Assembly: GCF_949628265.1 (NCBI RefSeq)
Contig: NC_088787.1
Location: 23,426,501 to 23,490,500, forward strand
Reading direction: 5' to 3'
DNA from: Cloeon dipterum
Lineage: Eukaryota; Arthropoda; Insecta; Ephemeroptera; Baetidae
DNA length: 64,000 nt
Below, piece by piece: positions 26,291 through 39,111 of this stretch (position 1 is the first letter of the stretch; each line of letters opens with the position of its first letter). Position numbers and translations under genes: made by a program. The notes beneath the pieces were generated by a model, which was not told where the DNA came from, did no database searches, and worked only from the letters and a program-made list of their open reading frames with translations.

Positions 26291-29200
26291 ATGGCTGGGG
26301 AGGATCAGGTCTACTATCGGTACCTGGAGGGCCTGCGCTCACATTCCTATCGAGAGGTGCTAAGCGCATTGGTTGGCATTCGTACCCTGCTGCAAGATAA
26401 ATCGCCCGTCAAGATTGCGACCAAACTTCGCTCAACAGGGATCATCAAAATCCTTGTCAAGATTATCCATAAAAAGTACAGCAAAATTCTATCGTTGGCT
26501 CTTAGCATCCTGAGCACCTGTGCCCTGGAACTAGACACTAGGATAATGGTAACTGACCTCAATCTATATTAAAATTTATTATTGTTGTTAATTATTTATT
26601 GTTTGCTCAGTTGCTGAGACTCGGACTGCCAGCGTTGCTAGTTAAAATAATGAAAGAGACCGAGAACGACTCTATTCTCGGCAGAGTCTGTCGTTTCATT
26701 GGCAACCTTGGCGCCCTTCCAGCCGCCTCAATGGAATTCCACAGTTGTGGAGCCGTAGCCGTGCTGCTTAAGCTCATTGAGATCGGTGACCACAATAAAA
26801 GCTCTTCTGATACCAAGCAGATGGCTATCAGGGCGCTTAGGTGTGTAACATATCCATTTTTTAATGAACAGGAAAACACTATCTTTTTTGGATAAAATTC
26901 GTATCATAACAGATTTGTCCACAGGGTAATGGGTGACACTCGGGAAAATCGGACTGAGCTGTTGAAGCAAGAGGTCGTCAAGCACATTGCCGCTCATCTG
27001 GCGCAGGACGATGAAGCGCTAGTGAAATGCACCCTAAAAACTTTGAACTCCTTTAGTACAACCGTAGAAGGCGCTCTCCAGGTAAATTTGTAAAAAAAAC
27101 TGTTGAAACTGTCTTGAAATTCTCTCCTATCGCAGATCATGTCTTCAAGCAGTGCTCAGGGCTTTGAAACGCTGGTTCGACTGGCTAAGGATGAACGCAG
27201 CTCGGAGAGGGCTATCACTTGCATTTGTAATCTGACCACAGTTGAGCCTGTGCGGCCGGACTTAGGCAAGGTCGGCGCTATCACGATCATATTTGAAGAG
27301 CTTAAGAAGACTGACTCCAAATGTGGTGCGTTTATAGCGATAAAAATATAAAAAATTAGTTTCCCTTAAAATTAAATAAAAAAATAAATTAGACATTTTA
27401 AAAAGTCAACACAAGCAATGAGGTTCTATTCTTCTGTTTTTGACTCTGTTATGATTTTAATTTAGATCCACGGGCGTTGATTACAACCCTAGACCGGTTT
27501 TGTTGCGAGTGTGTGAACCGGATCCGCATCAAGGACAATGATCACATTGGTGACCTGCTAGACCTCCTGCGTTCAACGCGCTTTTGCCACCTTCACGACA
27601 TTGTTATCAGGGCGCTGGGACGCTTCCATTATGATGAGAAGAACTTGACCCTGTTTGTGCAGAAAGGCCTAGTGTCTGTGCTGGTGAGTAAGGTCCGCCA
27701 GTTTGTGCGCACCCTACTGCCGATTGGACACGCCTTCCAGCCTTTTAGGATTGACTACTCCTGCATGGACAGTGACTCGGACATTGAAAGGTACATGCAA
27801 AACTTGGCGTAATTACATATATTTTACAATAATTCGTAAGGAATCATTGATCTTCTTTTAATCTCATTGCCATTAAAATGTTAAGGCCTGTTAATTATCA
27901 TGCAAAACTTTAGAAGGACTGTTGGTAATATTAGGAAATGAAATATCAAGAGCAAATTTAAATTCCATTCTTGCAGATGATAATCTAAATTTTAAAACAT
28001 TCCTCCTTCATTGATCTATCTCTTAATAAGTTCCTAGTACAATGATTTTAAGAAATACTCTCTAAATTCAAGAAAATTAAATGTTAAATTTTTACGTCAT
28101 AGATTTTAATCAATAATTCAAGACAATTCCTATGATGATTAATAAGATAAACTATGAATAGAAAACTCAGTTCAATTTGGCTTAAATATTGGATAGATCA
28201 ATTTTAATATTTGTGTCTATGAATGGCAACAATGATTAACACCAAAACTTAAATAACATAGATTTACTGCTCTCTGCATAGTAAAACTATGTCAGTCTAA
28301 AATCGTCTCAATTTGTTTAAAAAATAATGAGTCTTTTTAAATAATATTAAACTTGACACAGCCCAGAATTTCATTTTAAGAGATCTAAATATGCACCGCT
28401 CATCTAGATCTAGATTTGAGTTCCTGAATATAGCAGTGTATATATAAATATTTTTAAGTCAACTTATTGGTAAATATAATATTTTCTCGGCATAGATATT
28501 TGTGCTGAATTGTTTATAAATTGTTTTACAACCAGCTTCATCAGCTCACAACGCTCGCATCGGGGGTCTCCAGCTGCAAGTCCGTCAGCCAGCCTGTCTT
28601 CGCAGTCGCCGCAGCGGAGTCCGTTATCGCTGACAGCATGCAGAAGTCCAGCGTACAGTATCACGTCGTCGTCGGCGGCCGACAATTACTCACCAGTGTA
28701 CGACGAGAGCAGTGACGATGAAGATGACGACTGTCTCGCGCTGATTGGCCACGAAGATGAGTACATCTGTTCTATCCTGGCGAACAGGAACGAGACGGAC
28801 AAGCGGCAGCGCTATGTGACCAGCATTTTCAAAATGCTGCAGCGCATATCTACCTTTGACTGGGCCACATCTGAGATGACGGTACCGGCCGTTGTCAATA
28901 CGCTTGTTGCCGCTATTATCAGTGGCGAAATGTACCAAGAAGCGTCCAGCACGTTGTCCAATGTGATGAGGTCAGTTTTAATTGGTGTTTGTTTTTAAAT
29001 TTTTTTTGTTGGTGGTGGCTGGTTGTATTAGCTTAGGTTAATTCTGATCCACATGTGCCTTAGCATTTTTACTGGCGCTGGTTAATTAAATGGCAGTGGA
29101 TTTGGATATTGGTAAATGGCCCAATGAGCCAGAGATGTTTTCTCTAGCAATTTTTTCTACTCAGTGACTTATTGCATTTGCAGCACACACTCAACTGAGT

Positions 29201-31005
29201 TGTTTTGATGTGAAAAAGGAAAAAAATATTAATAAATTATTCTGCGCAATAATTTTAGTAAAATGCCAAATTATTAATGCTTTGAGATGGCTGTATATTT
29301 AATTTACTAAATTTTTCAGCAAACACGAGTTTCTGCTCCCATTGGTTCGACAGCGATATGCGACTTTGGTGTACAACAAGCTGGGCGTTTGGCGGCATGC
29401 AGGCAACTGCAATATTTGCCGCAAGCGCGAAAAGTACGCCAAGAGCATCTTCAGCAATATGATCCAAATGACCGATTCTGTTTGCGCACGTGGTGAGCTT
29501 TCCTATGTGCTACAGAAAGGCACTGAAAAGGACAAAATCAGTACCGCACTTGCCATTCCCTACATCGTTCGGTGAGTTGTGTTTTATCTAAATTATAACT
29601 TATCATAATTATAGATGACATTTATTCCCCTAATTATTAAATAACCTCAAATTTAAATCTTGGCCTCTGACAGGTTTTTATTACTTTTTCTGTCGTAATT
29701 ATTTAGTAAAAGTAAATCTTAAGATTAATGAAGGTCATATTGTCTAAAGTTTTGACAGACGCATTGCGATGACCACAGCCTGATTTGTTTGTATTCGGCC
29801 AGCATTGTTGCCTTATCTGAATAATTATTTTTGACATAACACTGTAAATCAGATGAGAATAAATAAAAAATAATAATTGATAGCAAATTAACCAAGAAAA
29901 TACAGTCAAATTTTTGTTCTTATTGGATTTTATAATTCAATCTGTTATTAGGACTGTGGGCAACTTTCGAGAACTGCTGCTGGGTAAGGAACAAAAGGGC
30001 TTGGCCCTGCTCCTTGACCTTGTAGAGGATCCTGTTGAGTGCTCAGCTGCTGTGCAGTCCATTTTCGTGTTGTCCAAGTGCATGGACATCTCATACACTG
30101 AGGCGGCTGAAGCTGAGACCCCCCTCTTTGACGGCTATACTCCCAGTGCTGAGTCGCCCAGTAGCATTGTCAAATTCCTCCTGGACGACGGGTCCGTCAT
30201 TAAGGCTGACAAAGCTGCAATCTCGGATGCCTCAGAGTATTTCAGCACCATGCTCTTTGGTGATTTCAAGGTAATTATAGATTGCAATGATCCCATTTGG
30301 CTTTAAATGCTTTTTAAATTTTGTCCTTTATGTGTTTAATTTTTTTTTATGCAAAATTATATTTATGATGTTCGTAAAAGAGTGTGTTAAATAATACTGC
30401 AATATCAAGGATATATCAGATTACCAAAGATATGATTTGAATCATTATTGTAAACATAATTTTTTGGACTTTTCCAGGAGTCAAAACAGGATGTTGTCTG
30501 TCTCAAAGAGGTGAGCAAGTCCAGCCTGGTGCTGCTACTTCTTTACTGCAGAAGCTACGTTGATGATCTGGTGGTGTCAGTGGGCAAGCCTGAGGTGGTC
30601 GCCGTGCTGGACCTGCTTCTTATTTCAGACAGGTACCTGATTTTTGAACTGAAAGAAAAGCTGCGAGAATACGTGAAAGCGAATTACTTTGACTCGGAGA
30701 ACCTGGCAAACGTGTTCCGGTGGTGCCACCAGAAAATGGAGCTTGAGTGTGGCGACGACGTTTTGGGCATCTATGATGACGCGTGCGCCTTTCTGCTCTG
30801 CAGCAGGATCAGCCAACACCAGCGACTGCACATCTTCAAGAGTGTGCTCAAAGAGCCTGATGCGTGGTCTAGGCTCAAGGAATGTATAACCTGCAAGCTT
30901 GAGCACAAGCTGCAAATGGGCTTCCGACACGACTCAGTGCTAAACTTTCGTTTCAACTATTCAATGTTTGAGCAGAACGACTATCAGTTCTTAAACGCAT
31001 GCTAG
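26291..31005 (+). CDS. Armc5: Armadillo repeat-containing protein 5 (ARM-BTB), complete
   Basis: In mammals ARMC5 is the substrate adaptor of a CUL3 ubiquitin ligase that ubiquitinates the RNA polymerase II subunit RPB1. Nine coding exons join in frame: 26291-26548, 26611-26840, 26925-27081, 27136-27325, 27466-27790, 28536-28970, 29320-29571, 29952-30270, 30478-31005, giving 897 aa (human about 935). Seen: armadillo repeats over about aa 1-385 (VKIIHKKYSKILSLALSIL, RVCRFIGNLGA, ITCICNLTTVEPVRPDLG); a Ser/Pro-rich then acidic linker at about 390-450; further helical repeats; a BTB domain from about 690 (SPSSIVKFLLDDGSVIKADK, YFSTMLFGDF, LLLLYCRSYVDDL); and a BACK-like helical end (ANVFRWCHQKME). 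The start follows the acceptor of an untranslated exon. The donor at 27325 has an alternative GT 3 nt upstream, which would give SKYPRAL instead of SKCDPRAL. Confidence 0.93.
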
Positions 31006-31320
31006 TGCTTAGAGCCAGCTGGTTTTGTTTTTCATAAGTCTGCCAATTCTGCTGATTTTGTGATTTTAGTCTGGACCGATATTTGCATTTTAAGAACCAA
31101 AGAATTATGTTGTGTATCGTTATTGGTTTTTTATCGCATATTATACAAGAAGAACACTTTACAATGAGATTATTATTTCTTGTTAATTTTTTGTTTCAAA
31201 GTCCAAAAGGTCATGCTACTTAAAATTGCTAGTGAGAATTAAAGCGTCATTGCTATCCTGATGTGATTTAAACGTTTTTCCCAAATTCATATGATACTGA
31301 AATTAAACGTTGTAAATAAT

Positions 31321-31326
31321 AATAAA
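31321..31326 (+). terminator. Armc5: Candidate polyadenylation signal of Armc5
   Basis: This is an AATAAA hexamer 316 bp after the Armc5 stop codon. A second one occurs near 31.41 kb. The choice between them is not resolvable from sequence. Confidence 0.4.
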
Positions 31327-33831
31327 AGAGACTTGATTAAGTCGTAGTTAAATGATAAATCAATTATTGTTGTATTCCATCAAAATGCCTAGGTGAAAAA
31401 CAGTGAAAAATAAATAAGGAAAAAAAACATTCTGCGCAGCTCAGATTTTTGCGAAATAATCGTTCTTATCTAACAAACATATAATTACGGGGTATGAGAG
31501 CGTGTGATTTCAACTTCTTTTTTTCACAATTTCGACTTATTAATAGCCTTCTATGCCTGATTTGTTTCCGGTGGGATTCCCTTTTGTAAATTCTGTAGAA
31601 TTTATCGAACAATTTTTGAAAAATTGTAAAATCTTGTAGCTCGCGTCACATAATCATATTTCATCAGGTTTGTAAAGGAATTATTGAAACATTCGCGCGT
31701 CAACCCTATTGCCACCCTCGCTGGCACCCCTACACTCTACACTTGATCGAGGCGACGGAAAACGCAGCAGACGGCAGCGGCGGCAGTCCCAGAAGAAACC
31801 CGCGTTTCGGACTGGAAGGGACGCCATATTGATACTCTCACTACCCTCTCTTGGGACTGCTCGCGCCTCGGCAAAGTGGCTGGCGTTCGCGTTGCGCCGT
31901 CCCGTCTGATCGGGTAACGAGCAGGAAGCGAGGGGAAGCGGTCAGACAACAGCGAGCGGGCTAGACGTCGGAGAGGGGGTACAGACGGGAGAGGATAAGG
32001 AGAAGAAAGAGAGTAAAATGCGTTCGCGTTGTTTTGGCTGCTGACTGACTGTGAGCGAGCGAAGCGAGGGAGGAAATGCAGCGGTCGGTGTGACGCGCCG
32101 ACAACGCACCCTTAAGGCACGCTACGCAAAAAGACGCTGCGTTTCGACGCACACGGGGCCGACGCATTAGGAGACGGATAGACGCACGCCGGACACGACC
32201 TAGAGCGAGTAAGTTGCTTAGCGAGATAAATTGGCGCGCGGCGACCGCGCGGCGGAGCACGCTGCCGACTCGCGGCGGGCGAATTCGGCGTCGAATCGGC
32301 CCGGCCATGAATGAAAGTGTCTCCGGATGCGGGCCCGGCGGGCGGCGCCGTCGTCAGGACCGCCGCCCGGGGCCGCCGCCGACGGTGCTCCGCCGCTTTT
32401 CGGCCGACGCATCTCACCGTTCGCCATTGGCAGGACGGGCGGGCGTGCTTATTGATTTTGCCGAATGCACTTGGAATGAACATGGCGTGCGATGCACCGA
32501 GCGCCGCGTGCACCTGTCGTCGGCGGCGCCGTCACCTCGTCGGCCGCCGACCCCGCGGCGCCGACTCGCCCGGGCGGGGGCTGCACAGCCGGATGCACCT
32601 GCGCCCCCGCGCGTGCACCCGGTCGCCGTGCACCACCCACCAACCTCCCACACACACCCTTGTCGCGAGGCGTCGACCTAGGTCAGTGATCCGAGAAAGG
32701 GCGCTGTTTCTCAATTCTCGCCTCGCCTCACGCTGACCCGTTCAATCCGACAAGAATTTCAATTCCTCCCTTAAATGCAGTCAAAGTTCGAAGCACGGCC
32801 GTTCGTTTGTTAAAACCCCTTGTCCGAGTCTATTTTCAGTCGAAATTTAATTCTCGGCGTCAGTTTTCAGTGATGGATCATGAGCGCGTGCGGTTGCACT
32901 GTTTATTTTCCTTGGGGAAAGACTGAGTCAGTCGTGGGAGCGACATTTTGAGAAATTTTATGAAGGCGGAGGGGTGCTTGCACACGGGGGGCCCGTGAGG
33001 GTGGTCAGCTGCTGCATGCAGGGTGGATCATCGTGATTCCCACCAATGCTGGTGCGTGCGTCAGCCGACTGCACCCGCTGCTGCCCCGTGACACGCGGTC
33101 GCGCAGCTTAGGGTTGCCACACACCCTTTCTTCACCTTTGCGGCAATACCCTCTACGTTTGGAAATTTTTCTACTAGGGAACTCTAGGGGTTGCAAGATT
33201 GTTGCACCTGTTATTGTCGTTCACGATCATTGCGATGCATGCGTGACAGGTATGTGGCGCATTTTATACGCGAATCGTCCAAATTCCATATTATAAAATT
33301 CCATAGCACAGGGTTCGTTAATATTTTAATACTTTTCTCTGACAAGCGCACGGTGATCAGAGTCATATTTAAACAAAAGTCACGTTCATGTGGTTAGTTA
33401 AATTACGAGTCTGGTTAAAAACCATTGAAGATTTTGGTCTGGAATCCTCTGCTGAATCACTACTCCAAACTATTGTGAATCTAAATTATGCATTAAATCT
33501 CTAAATTATGAGTTTCACGCGCACATTCAAACGTTTAAAACTTTTTAACTCTTCAGTGTCATTTAAAGCGGTATTGTATAATAGCTTTAATTTGAACAGA
33601 AGCATCTTCCATCTTCCGTCGGCACTATTAGTTTTGGCAATCATAAAACAATTTGTCATAAAAAATACAAATTCAACTATCATTAATTTAGTATACTATT
33701 GAATTCAAACATCGCTCTAAATTTTAACCACAGTTATATAATAATAATAATTACTCTCGTAGACATATTGATCTTTTAACATATATCTGCCAGTTTCTTC
33801 AAGCAGCATTGTTCGTTTGGCTTTTAGCAAA
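31327..33831. other. Region between Armc5 and Trmt2a with a GC-rich presumed promoter
   Basis: From about 31.7 to 32.75 kb the DNA is GC- and CpG-rich, and every frame on both strands is open by composition alone (Arg/Pro/Ala-rich), so I call no protein. The Trmt2a start codon sits five bases after an acceptor (CTTTTAG ending at 33826), so at least one untranslated exon must lie upstream. A donor CGA|GTAAGTTG at 32208/32209 inside the GC-rich block is the best candidate. From 33.3 to 33.8 kb the DNA is AT-rich with nothing recognisable. Confidence 0.5.
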
Positions 33832-36800
33832 ATGAGTGAAGTAATGTCAGCGTCGATGGGGCTGGAGTCTCAGCTAGGTTCTCCGACCTCAGAGGACCTC
33901 TTGCCGCAAAGCGACTGCAGCAACAATGGCACTTGCAGTGACACAGCATCGCAAAAGTCTGACGACAAGAGCAGCGTCAGCGGCGACCACCTTGAGGATA
34001 CGTCGTCGTTGCCGACGCCAATGGAGCTGAAGCACGACTCGGATGCTGAGGATGCCTCCACCGGCATGTACTACGTCCAGGTTAAGGGCCTGCCCAGGTT
34101 CTACAGACTCGGCGTAAGACTAACCGCATTAATATTTCGTTAAAATTTATTTGAACATTTGCAGAGCTCTCAGTAAACTATTTTATATTTTATCGTATGT
34201 ATGAGATTGAAATTAAAAATGTTTTTTTGCATAGATGCATAACTTTTAATTAATATGCATAGATTTAATCTAGATATTAAAACATTTAAATATGAATAAA
34301 CAATAATAATTATAAATTAAAGATATACTATGTATCTATCTTTTGATTTTCACAATCAGGAGCTGAAGAAGCTGCTGACAGAAGACCTGGGTCTGACCAA
34401 CTGCTCAGTCAGGTCGCCGCGTCGAGCCAGCCCCTGGATAAACCTGTGTTTCCAGACGCAGGAAGAGCAGCAACGCGCGCTCGACACGCTCAATGGCTTC
34501 GACTGGAAAAAGAGACATCTCTCGGCAGAGGTATGGCTTCTCTTCCTCCTCCTGCTGCCTCTCGCCTCAAATAATATCGCAAATTTATCAAAGGGGACGC
34601 GGAAGCCATTCTAAATTCGCATCCGTGCTGCATAACCAACTTGCAGTCATGAATTTTTTTATTTAAAAGTGCGGCTTACAAAAAAGGATTGTTTTTCTCT
34701 ACTTGGCTTATAAACATTTTTTAAGAATGGTACAAATAGGAAAGGATTCTAGAAAACACCTGCAAATATTTTTACTCTGATTTAAACAGTCAAAACAAAA
34801 TTGACATAAAAAAGGTGTCCATAACACAAATTTTTTTCTCAGACACATTTTAAACGCATAATATAGTTATAGTAAACCTTACACAAGCGCAAGCCTACTA
34901 CTGCGAAAATTCAAGATATATGGGGCCCAGTACTATAATTTTTATTTTCCCACTTTTTTAAATAGCACTTAAGGTGGATGATTACCTAAATTTTGGATTT
35001 ACAAGTGTAGTGCGTTAGTCATTGTATAACCCTTGTTTTAGGTGATTAAAAGCGACCCGCTAAAGCGGAAGACTGACTCGGACATTGACGAGGACGGTGA
35101 GATGAAGAAACTTAAGGTGGACGTACCAGTAGAAGAGCGGATCAAGATGGCGACCATCCCTTTCTGGAACACCACATACGAAGAGCAGCTTAGTAAGAAG
35201 CGCTCTGACATGGAGGCGTCTCTTGAAAAGCTGTGCACCAACCTGGGTCGCAGCTATCCGGAACTGAGCGGCTGGACTGAGCAGCAGGCCAAGGCGCACG
35301 CCAACATGGTGTGCGAACTGGCCGCCATCCGGCCCTCACCAGTCACTGATGGCTACCGCAACAAGTGCGAGTTCCGCATTGGTGCGTCTTTCTTGCTTAA
35401 ACACACTCATCTCCCTCGGCTTTACTCGCGTGAAAATTTGTTTGTCCGAAAATCTTTCAAATTTGATTCTCTCTGAACTTTTAGAAATTTGCGTGAAACT
35501 GTTCGGACAGGCTCTTTCACGAGTAACACGGAGGCTTTTTCTTGCGGGCATTGAACATAAAATATGCCTTGTCTTTTAGGGTTACACCCTGAAACTAAAG
35601 AGCGCACGGTAGGCTTTCGTCTGGCCAGTTTTAAAGAAGGCTCGATGGGAGTCGGTCCTGTTTACTGTCTGAGGCACCTTCCTGACCGCATGAAAGAGAC
35701 GGTTAAGGTGAGAGCAACATCTTCCACGCTCCCCCTCCCTCATTGCCACTTTCGCTTCCTAATCATTCATTTCCTAGCTCAGCTGCTGCTTCTGATTCCA
35801 CTTCGCTGTGTCAAAAAATTTCCACAGCGACCTGAAAATCAAAATTTGCATTAAATCTAAACACTTCTGCAGAGGCTTACAAATTATTGCACTGCTTTTG
35901 AATCAATCGTGCCCTATTTTCGCAGAATTAGCATGAATTTTGTTGAATCATGAAATGAAATATTTCACATGAAATGGAGCACATTTGGGATTGGAGTGTT
36001 TATATTTTAATTTCATCTTAAAATGTGTAAATATTGACATCTGAACATTACATAAATCTATTTTTATGCACATTCTGAGACGATTTTATGTGATATTAAA
36101 AGTTGATAGAAAATTTACTTTCTTAAAGACCTGTTCAAATAAAACATATGGGCAAAAAGGTGAAAAATCTAATTGTAATTAAAATTCAAAATCGCCTCAC
36201 CAGGCAGAAGTACTAGAGATAAGCTTTCATTTGTTCTTAGTATTTTCCATACTTTGTATTAATTTGGTAAATATTCTTTGGTACTAGTTAAACTTGACAT
36301 TCTTTCCTGTATTTTTTTTATCAAGAATTATGATAATAAGTCCTTTCTTCTATTTGTGATTTAAGTTGATAGTAAATGTTAAAAGAAATCTAGAATATCA
36401 GAACTGAGATTCTTAATTTTCTTGTGCGCTGCATTTGAATCATTAATTGATTCTTAAAACTATTGGCCAAGACTAACTGGTGATAAAAATTTAACTTTTA
36501 TTGCAGCTTCTCAAAATCGTCAATATGATTTATCTAATTATCAGTCAAGCGCACTGAGTTAGCAATAGCCAAATAATATATACTGCAATGATTTGTCATT
36601 CAGTTATTTTATACTTTTTCAATTAAATTTAATTTTTGTAATGTTCTGGAAAGAATGACTTCTAATGTATCAAAGGAGAGATATTAACGAGCGGGTGGAC
36701 TTACAGGCGTTTGAACAGTACGTGCGTACATCGCCTCTTAGTCCGTTTGTGCCAGAGACGCACGAGGGCCACTGGCGGCAGGTGACGGTGCGTGTGTCAT

Positions 36801-38683
36801 CGCGCGGCGACGTGCTTCTGCTGGCCGTCATCCACCCGCAGAATCTCACTGACGACCAGCTCGAGGAGGTTAAGACCGACCTGCGCGAGTTTTTCGAGAC
36901 AGGCGCTGGCCGAGAGTGCAACCTTACCGCCCTTTTCTTCCAAACCTTCGTAGAGAAGTAAGTGGCTCTTGTTAAGTAAATTGAAATTAAAGTTGTTGCT
37001 TGATGGGAAAGGTAATGATTGGAATCTAAACGATAATATGATTTTTGTCTAGCAATTGCCAGTGTGTAGAATTTTTGTTCACAAAATCACGAAACAGCTT
37101 TAAATTTGTAGTCTAAGAAAATGTTTTTTTTTCAGGCAGGAAGGCGTGAGCGCACCGCCTGTGCAGCACCTAATGGGCCAGCAATACCTCAAGGAGAAGC
37201 TGATGGGTTTGGAGTTCCGCATTTCAGCAGACGCCTACTTCCAAGTCAACACGGCTGGCGCGCATGAGCTGTATGCTGCTGTGGCTGAGCTTGCACAGTG
37301 CGACCCTGACAAGACCACGCTCCTTGACATCTGCTGCTCAGCCGGTGGCATCGGACTCTCCATGGCTAAGGTGAGGGGAAATTTAATCAAATACTCTTTT
37401 GCGGCAAATCTGTTTTTTATGTAGCTGACCATAGGCGCATTTATATCTTTATTATAATAAGGAGTAGATTTTTTAAAAGTAACAATACAAGCTGAGAACC
37501 AATGTTAAAAGATAAGAAACAGTTATGAATCTATTCTTTCAGCAATGCAAGCAGGTGATAGGCATCGAGTGCGTACCCCAGGGCATTGATGACGCCAAAT
37601 ACAATGCAGCGGCCAACGGGATCGAAAACTGTGAATTTTACTGTGGCAGGGCTGAGGACCTGCTGCCCACCCTGGCTGACAAGATCACAGGCTCGGAGGT
37701 GGTGGCCATTGTTGATCCGCCCAGAGGAGGTCTTCGTAAGTGTCACTGTACTTACTAAATTTTCGTTATGATTTGAATGCTCAAACAGGCGTAATTTTTC
37801 AAAATTTTTTCGCAAGCCTAGCTCAAAGTGTTAAATTTAATTCCAGATTTTTTGACACTTTTTAATACAATGAAAACAATTGCAATTTTGATATACGTTA
37901 TTAAATTTCTATAAACCTTTACATTTGCATTTTTTAGACAAGAAAATTGTGAACGAGCTGCGTAAAATGGAGAACGTTAAGCGACTGGTTTACGTGTCGA
38001 CCAACCCAAAGATCGTGATCAAAAACTTCACTGACTTGTGCCGGCCAGGCAGCAAGGACAGCAGCGGCTCGGTGCTGCTGCCGACCAAGGCGGTGCCTGT
38101 CGACATCTTCCCACACACAACGCATTGCCAGCTGGTGCTGTGCTTCGAGCGCACCCAGCTGACCGAGCTGCCGTCGCGCAAGAAGCTGCCACCGCTAATC
38201 AAGAACCTGGAGGCAGTCCGAGGTGGGCGCGGGCCGCGCGCTCCTCCACCTTTCCCTGGGGCGGCGGTAGGAAAAATGCGAGGTCACGCGTTCCGGCCCG
38301 GGGGTGGTGGCCCACACCAACACCACCCCATCCTGCTGGCATACGGTGGGCTGAAAATGGGGCCTCCTCTGCTGGAGGATCCCTTGCGTATGGCCCAAGT
38401 TGGACCCCATGACCTTTATCCGCTCGTCGCGCCTTATCCTTTGCCAACTGAGCTCATGTTCAGCCCCAGGGCCCGTGGCGGCTTCCCCCAGCCCGACCGG
38501 TGCCTGTTACCCCCTGGCTTGCCCCCGGGGCTAAAGCGGCCTCACCCAGCTTCCTTGCTGCAGCTGCCCATGCAGCCAAATCCGCTCGAGCAACTGCTAC
38601 TCCGCCAGCAGCTCCTCCTGCCCCCACACCCGCGTGGCATCGCCCGCCGCGGGGCCGCCCCTCGCCCCCTTTTCAAGAAGTAA
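33832..38683 (+). CDS. Trmt2a: TRMT2A family (tRNA uracil-5-methyltransferase) homologue, catalytic residues replaced
   Basis: TRMT2A enzymes methylate U54 of tRNA to m5U using SAM. Eight coding exons join in frame: 33832-34113, 34360-34530, 35042-35381, 35580-35707, 36707-36957, 37136-37370, 37543-37735, 37938-38683, giving 781 aa. Seen: an acidic, Ser-rich start; an RRM-like domain at about aa 80-150 (YYVQVKGLP, INLCFQTQEEQQ); the family core (YRNKCEFRIG, ADAYFQVNTAG, VDPPRGGL, FPHTTHC); and a Pro/Leu-rich tail of about 155 aa after the core, longer than the human tail. Odd: the position of the Cys nucleophile (SCNP in TrmA, RlmD and human TRMT2A) reads STNP, Thr555 (codon 38000-38002); the Glu base (TrmA E358, RlmD E424) is Gln598 (codon 38129-38131); and SAM motif I reads DICCSAGGIG where human has Gly-Thr. 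It may be a pseudoenzyme that still binds RNA. Start: first ATG after an acceptor. Confidence 0.92.
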
Positions 38684-39111
38684 TCGGACCATGCCCCCGC
38701 GTCCCACGGGGCACTCACACACAAACACACACTTTTACACACACGCCGTCAGACTGCAACTCTTCGCACTGCTGTGTTCAGTATTTTTTAGTTCAGCAAG
38801 GGCTCCGCTCGCGCGCAATTACATCACTTTTTCAATCTCAAAGTCGATATTTTGCTTAGTGGCCGGCTACCGAATTGGACATATTTACTTTTCAAACTAG
38901 TTCAATTTCCTTTTATTGGTGATAATTTATAAACCTCGACAAAGTGACTAGATTTAGTCACACCTGGTAGATTTAGGTAGTGGTACATAGTTGTAGTTTA
39001 CGCGGTTTACCTGGTATTTTCAATTGCTGAAACCAGTGCTCACCATACGAGTCGAAATAATTAAAAGCCTTATTTTAGCGGTCACTACAAATGATGAGTT
39101 TAATTCTTAAA

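Noticed and set aside
32112..32736. Long overlapping open frames on both strands (Arg/Pro/Ala-rich)
   Set aside because: All six frames are open together in a CpG-rich block, with no motif and no codon bias; this is a composition effect.
33300..33330. CAGGGTTCG resembling the end of the hAT-like element
   Set aside because: No inverted partner or duplication is visible within several hundred bases, so it is not called an element.
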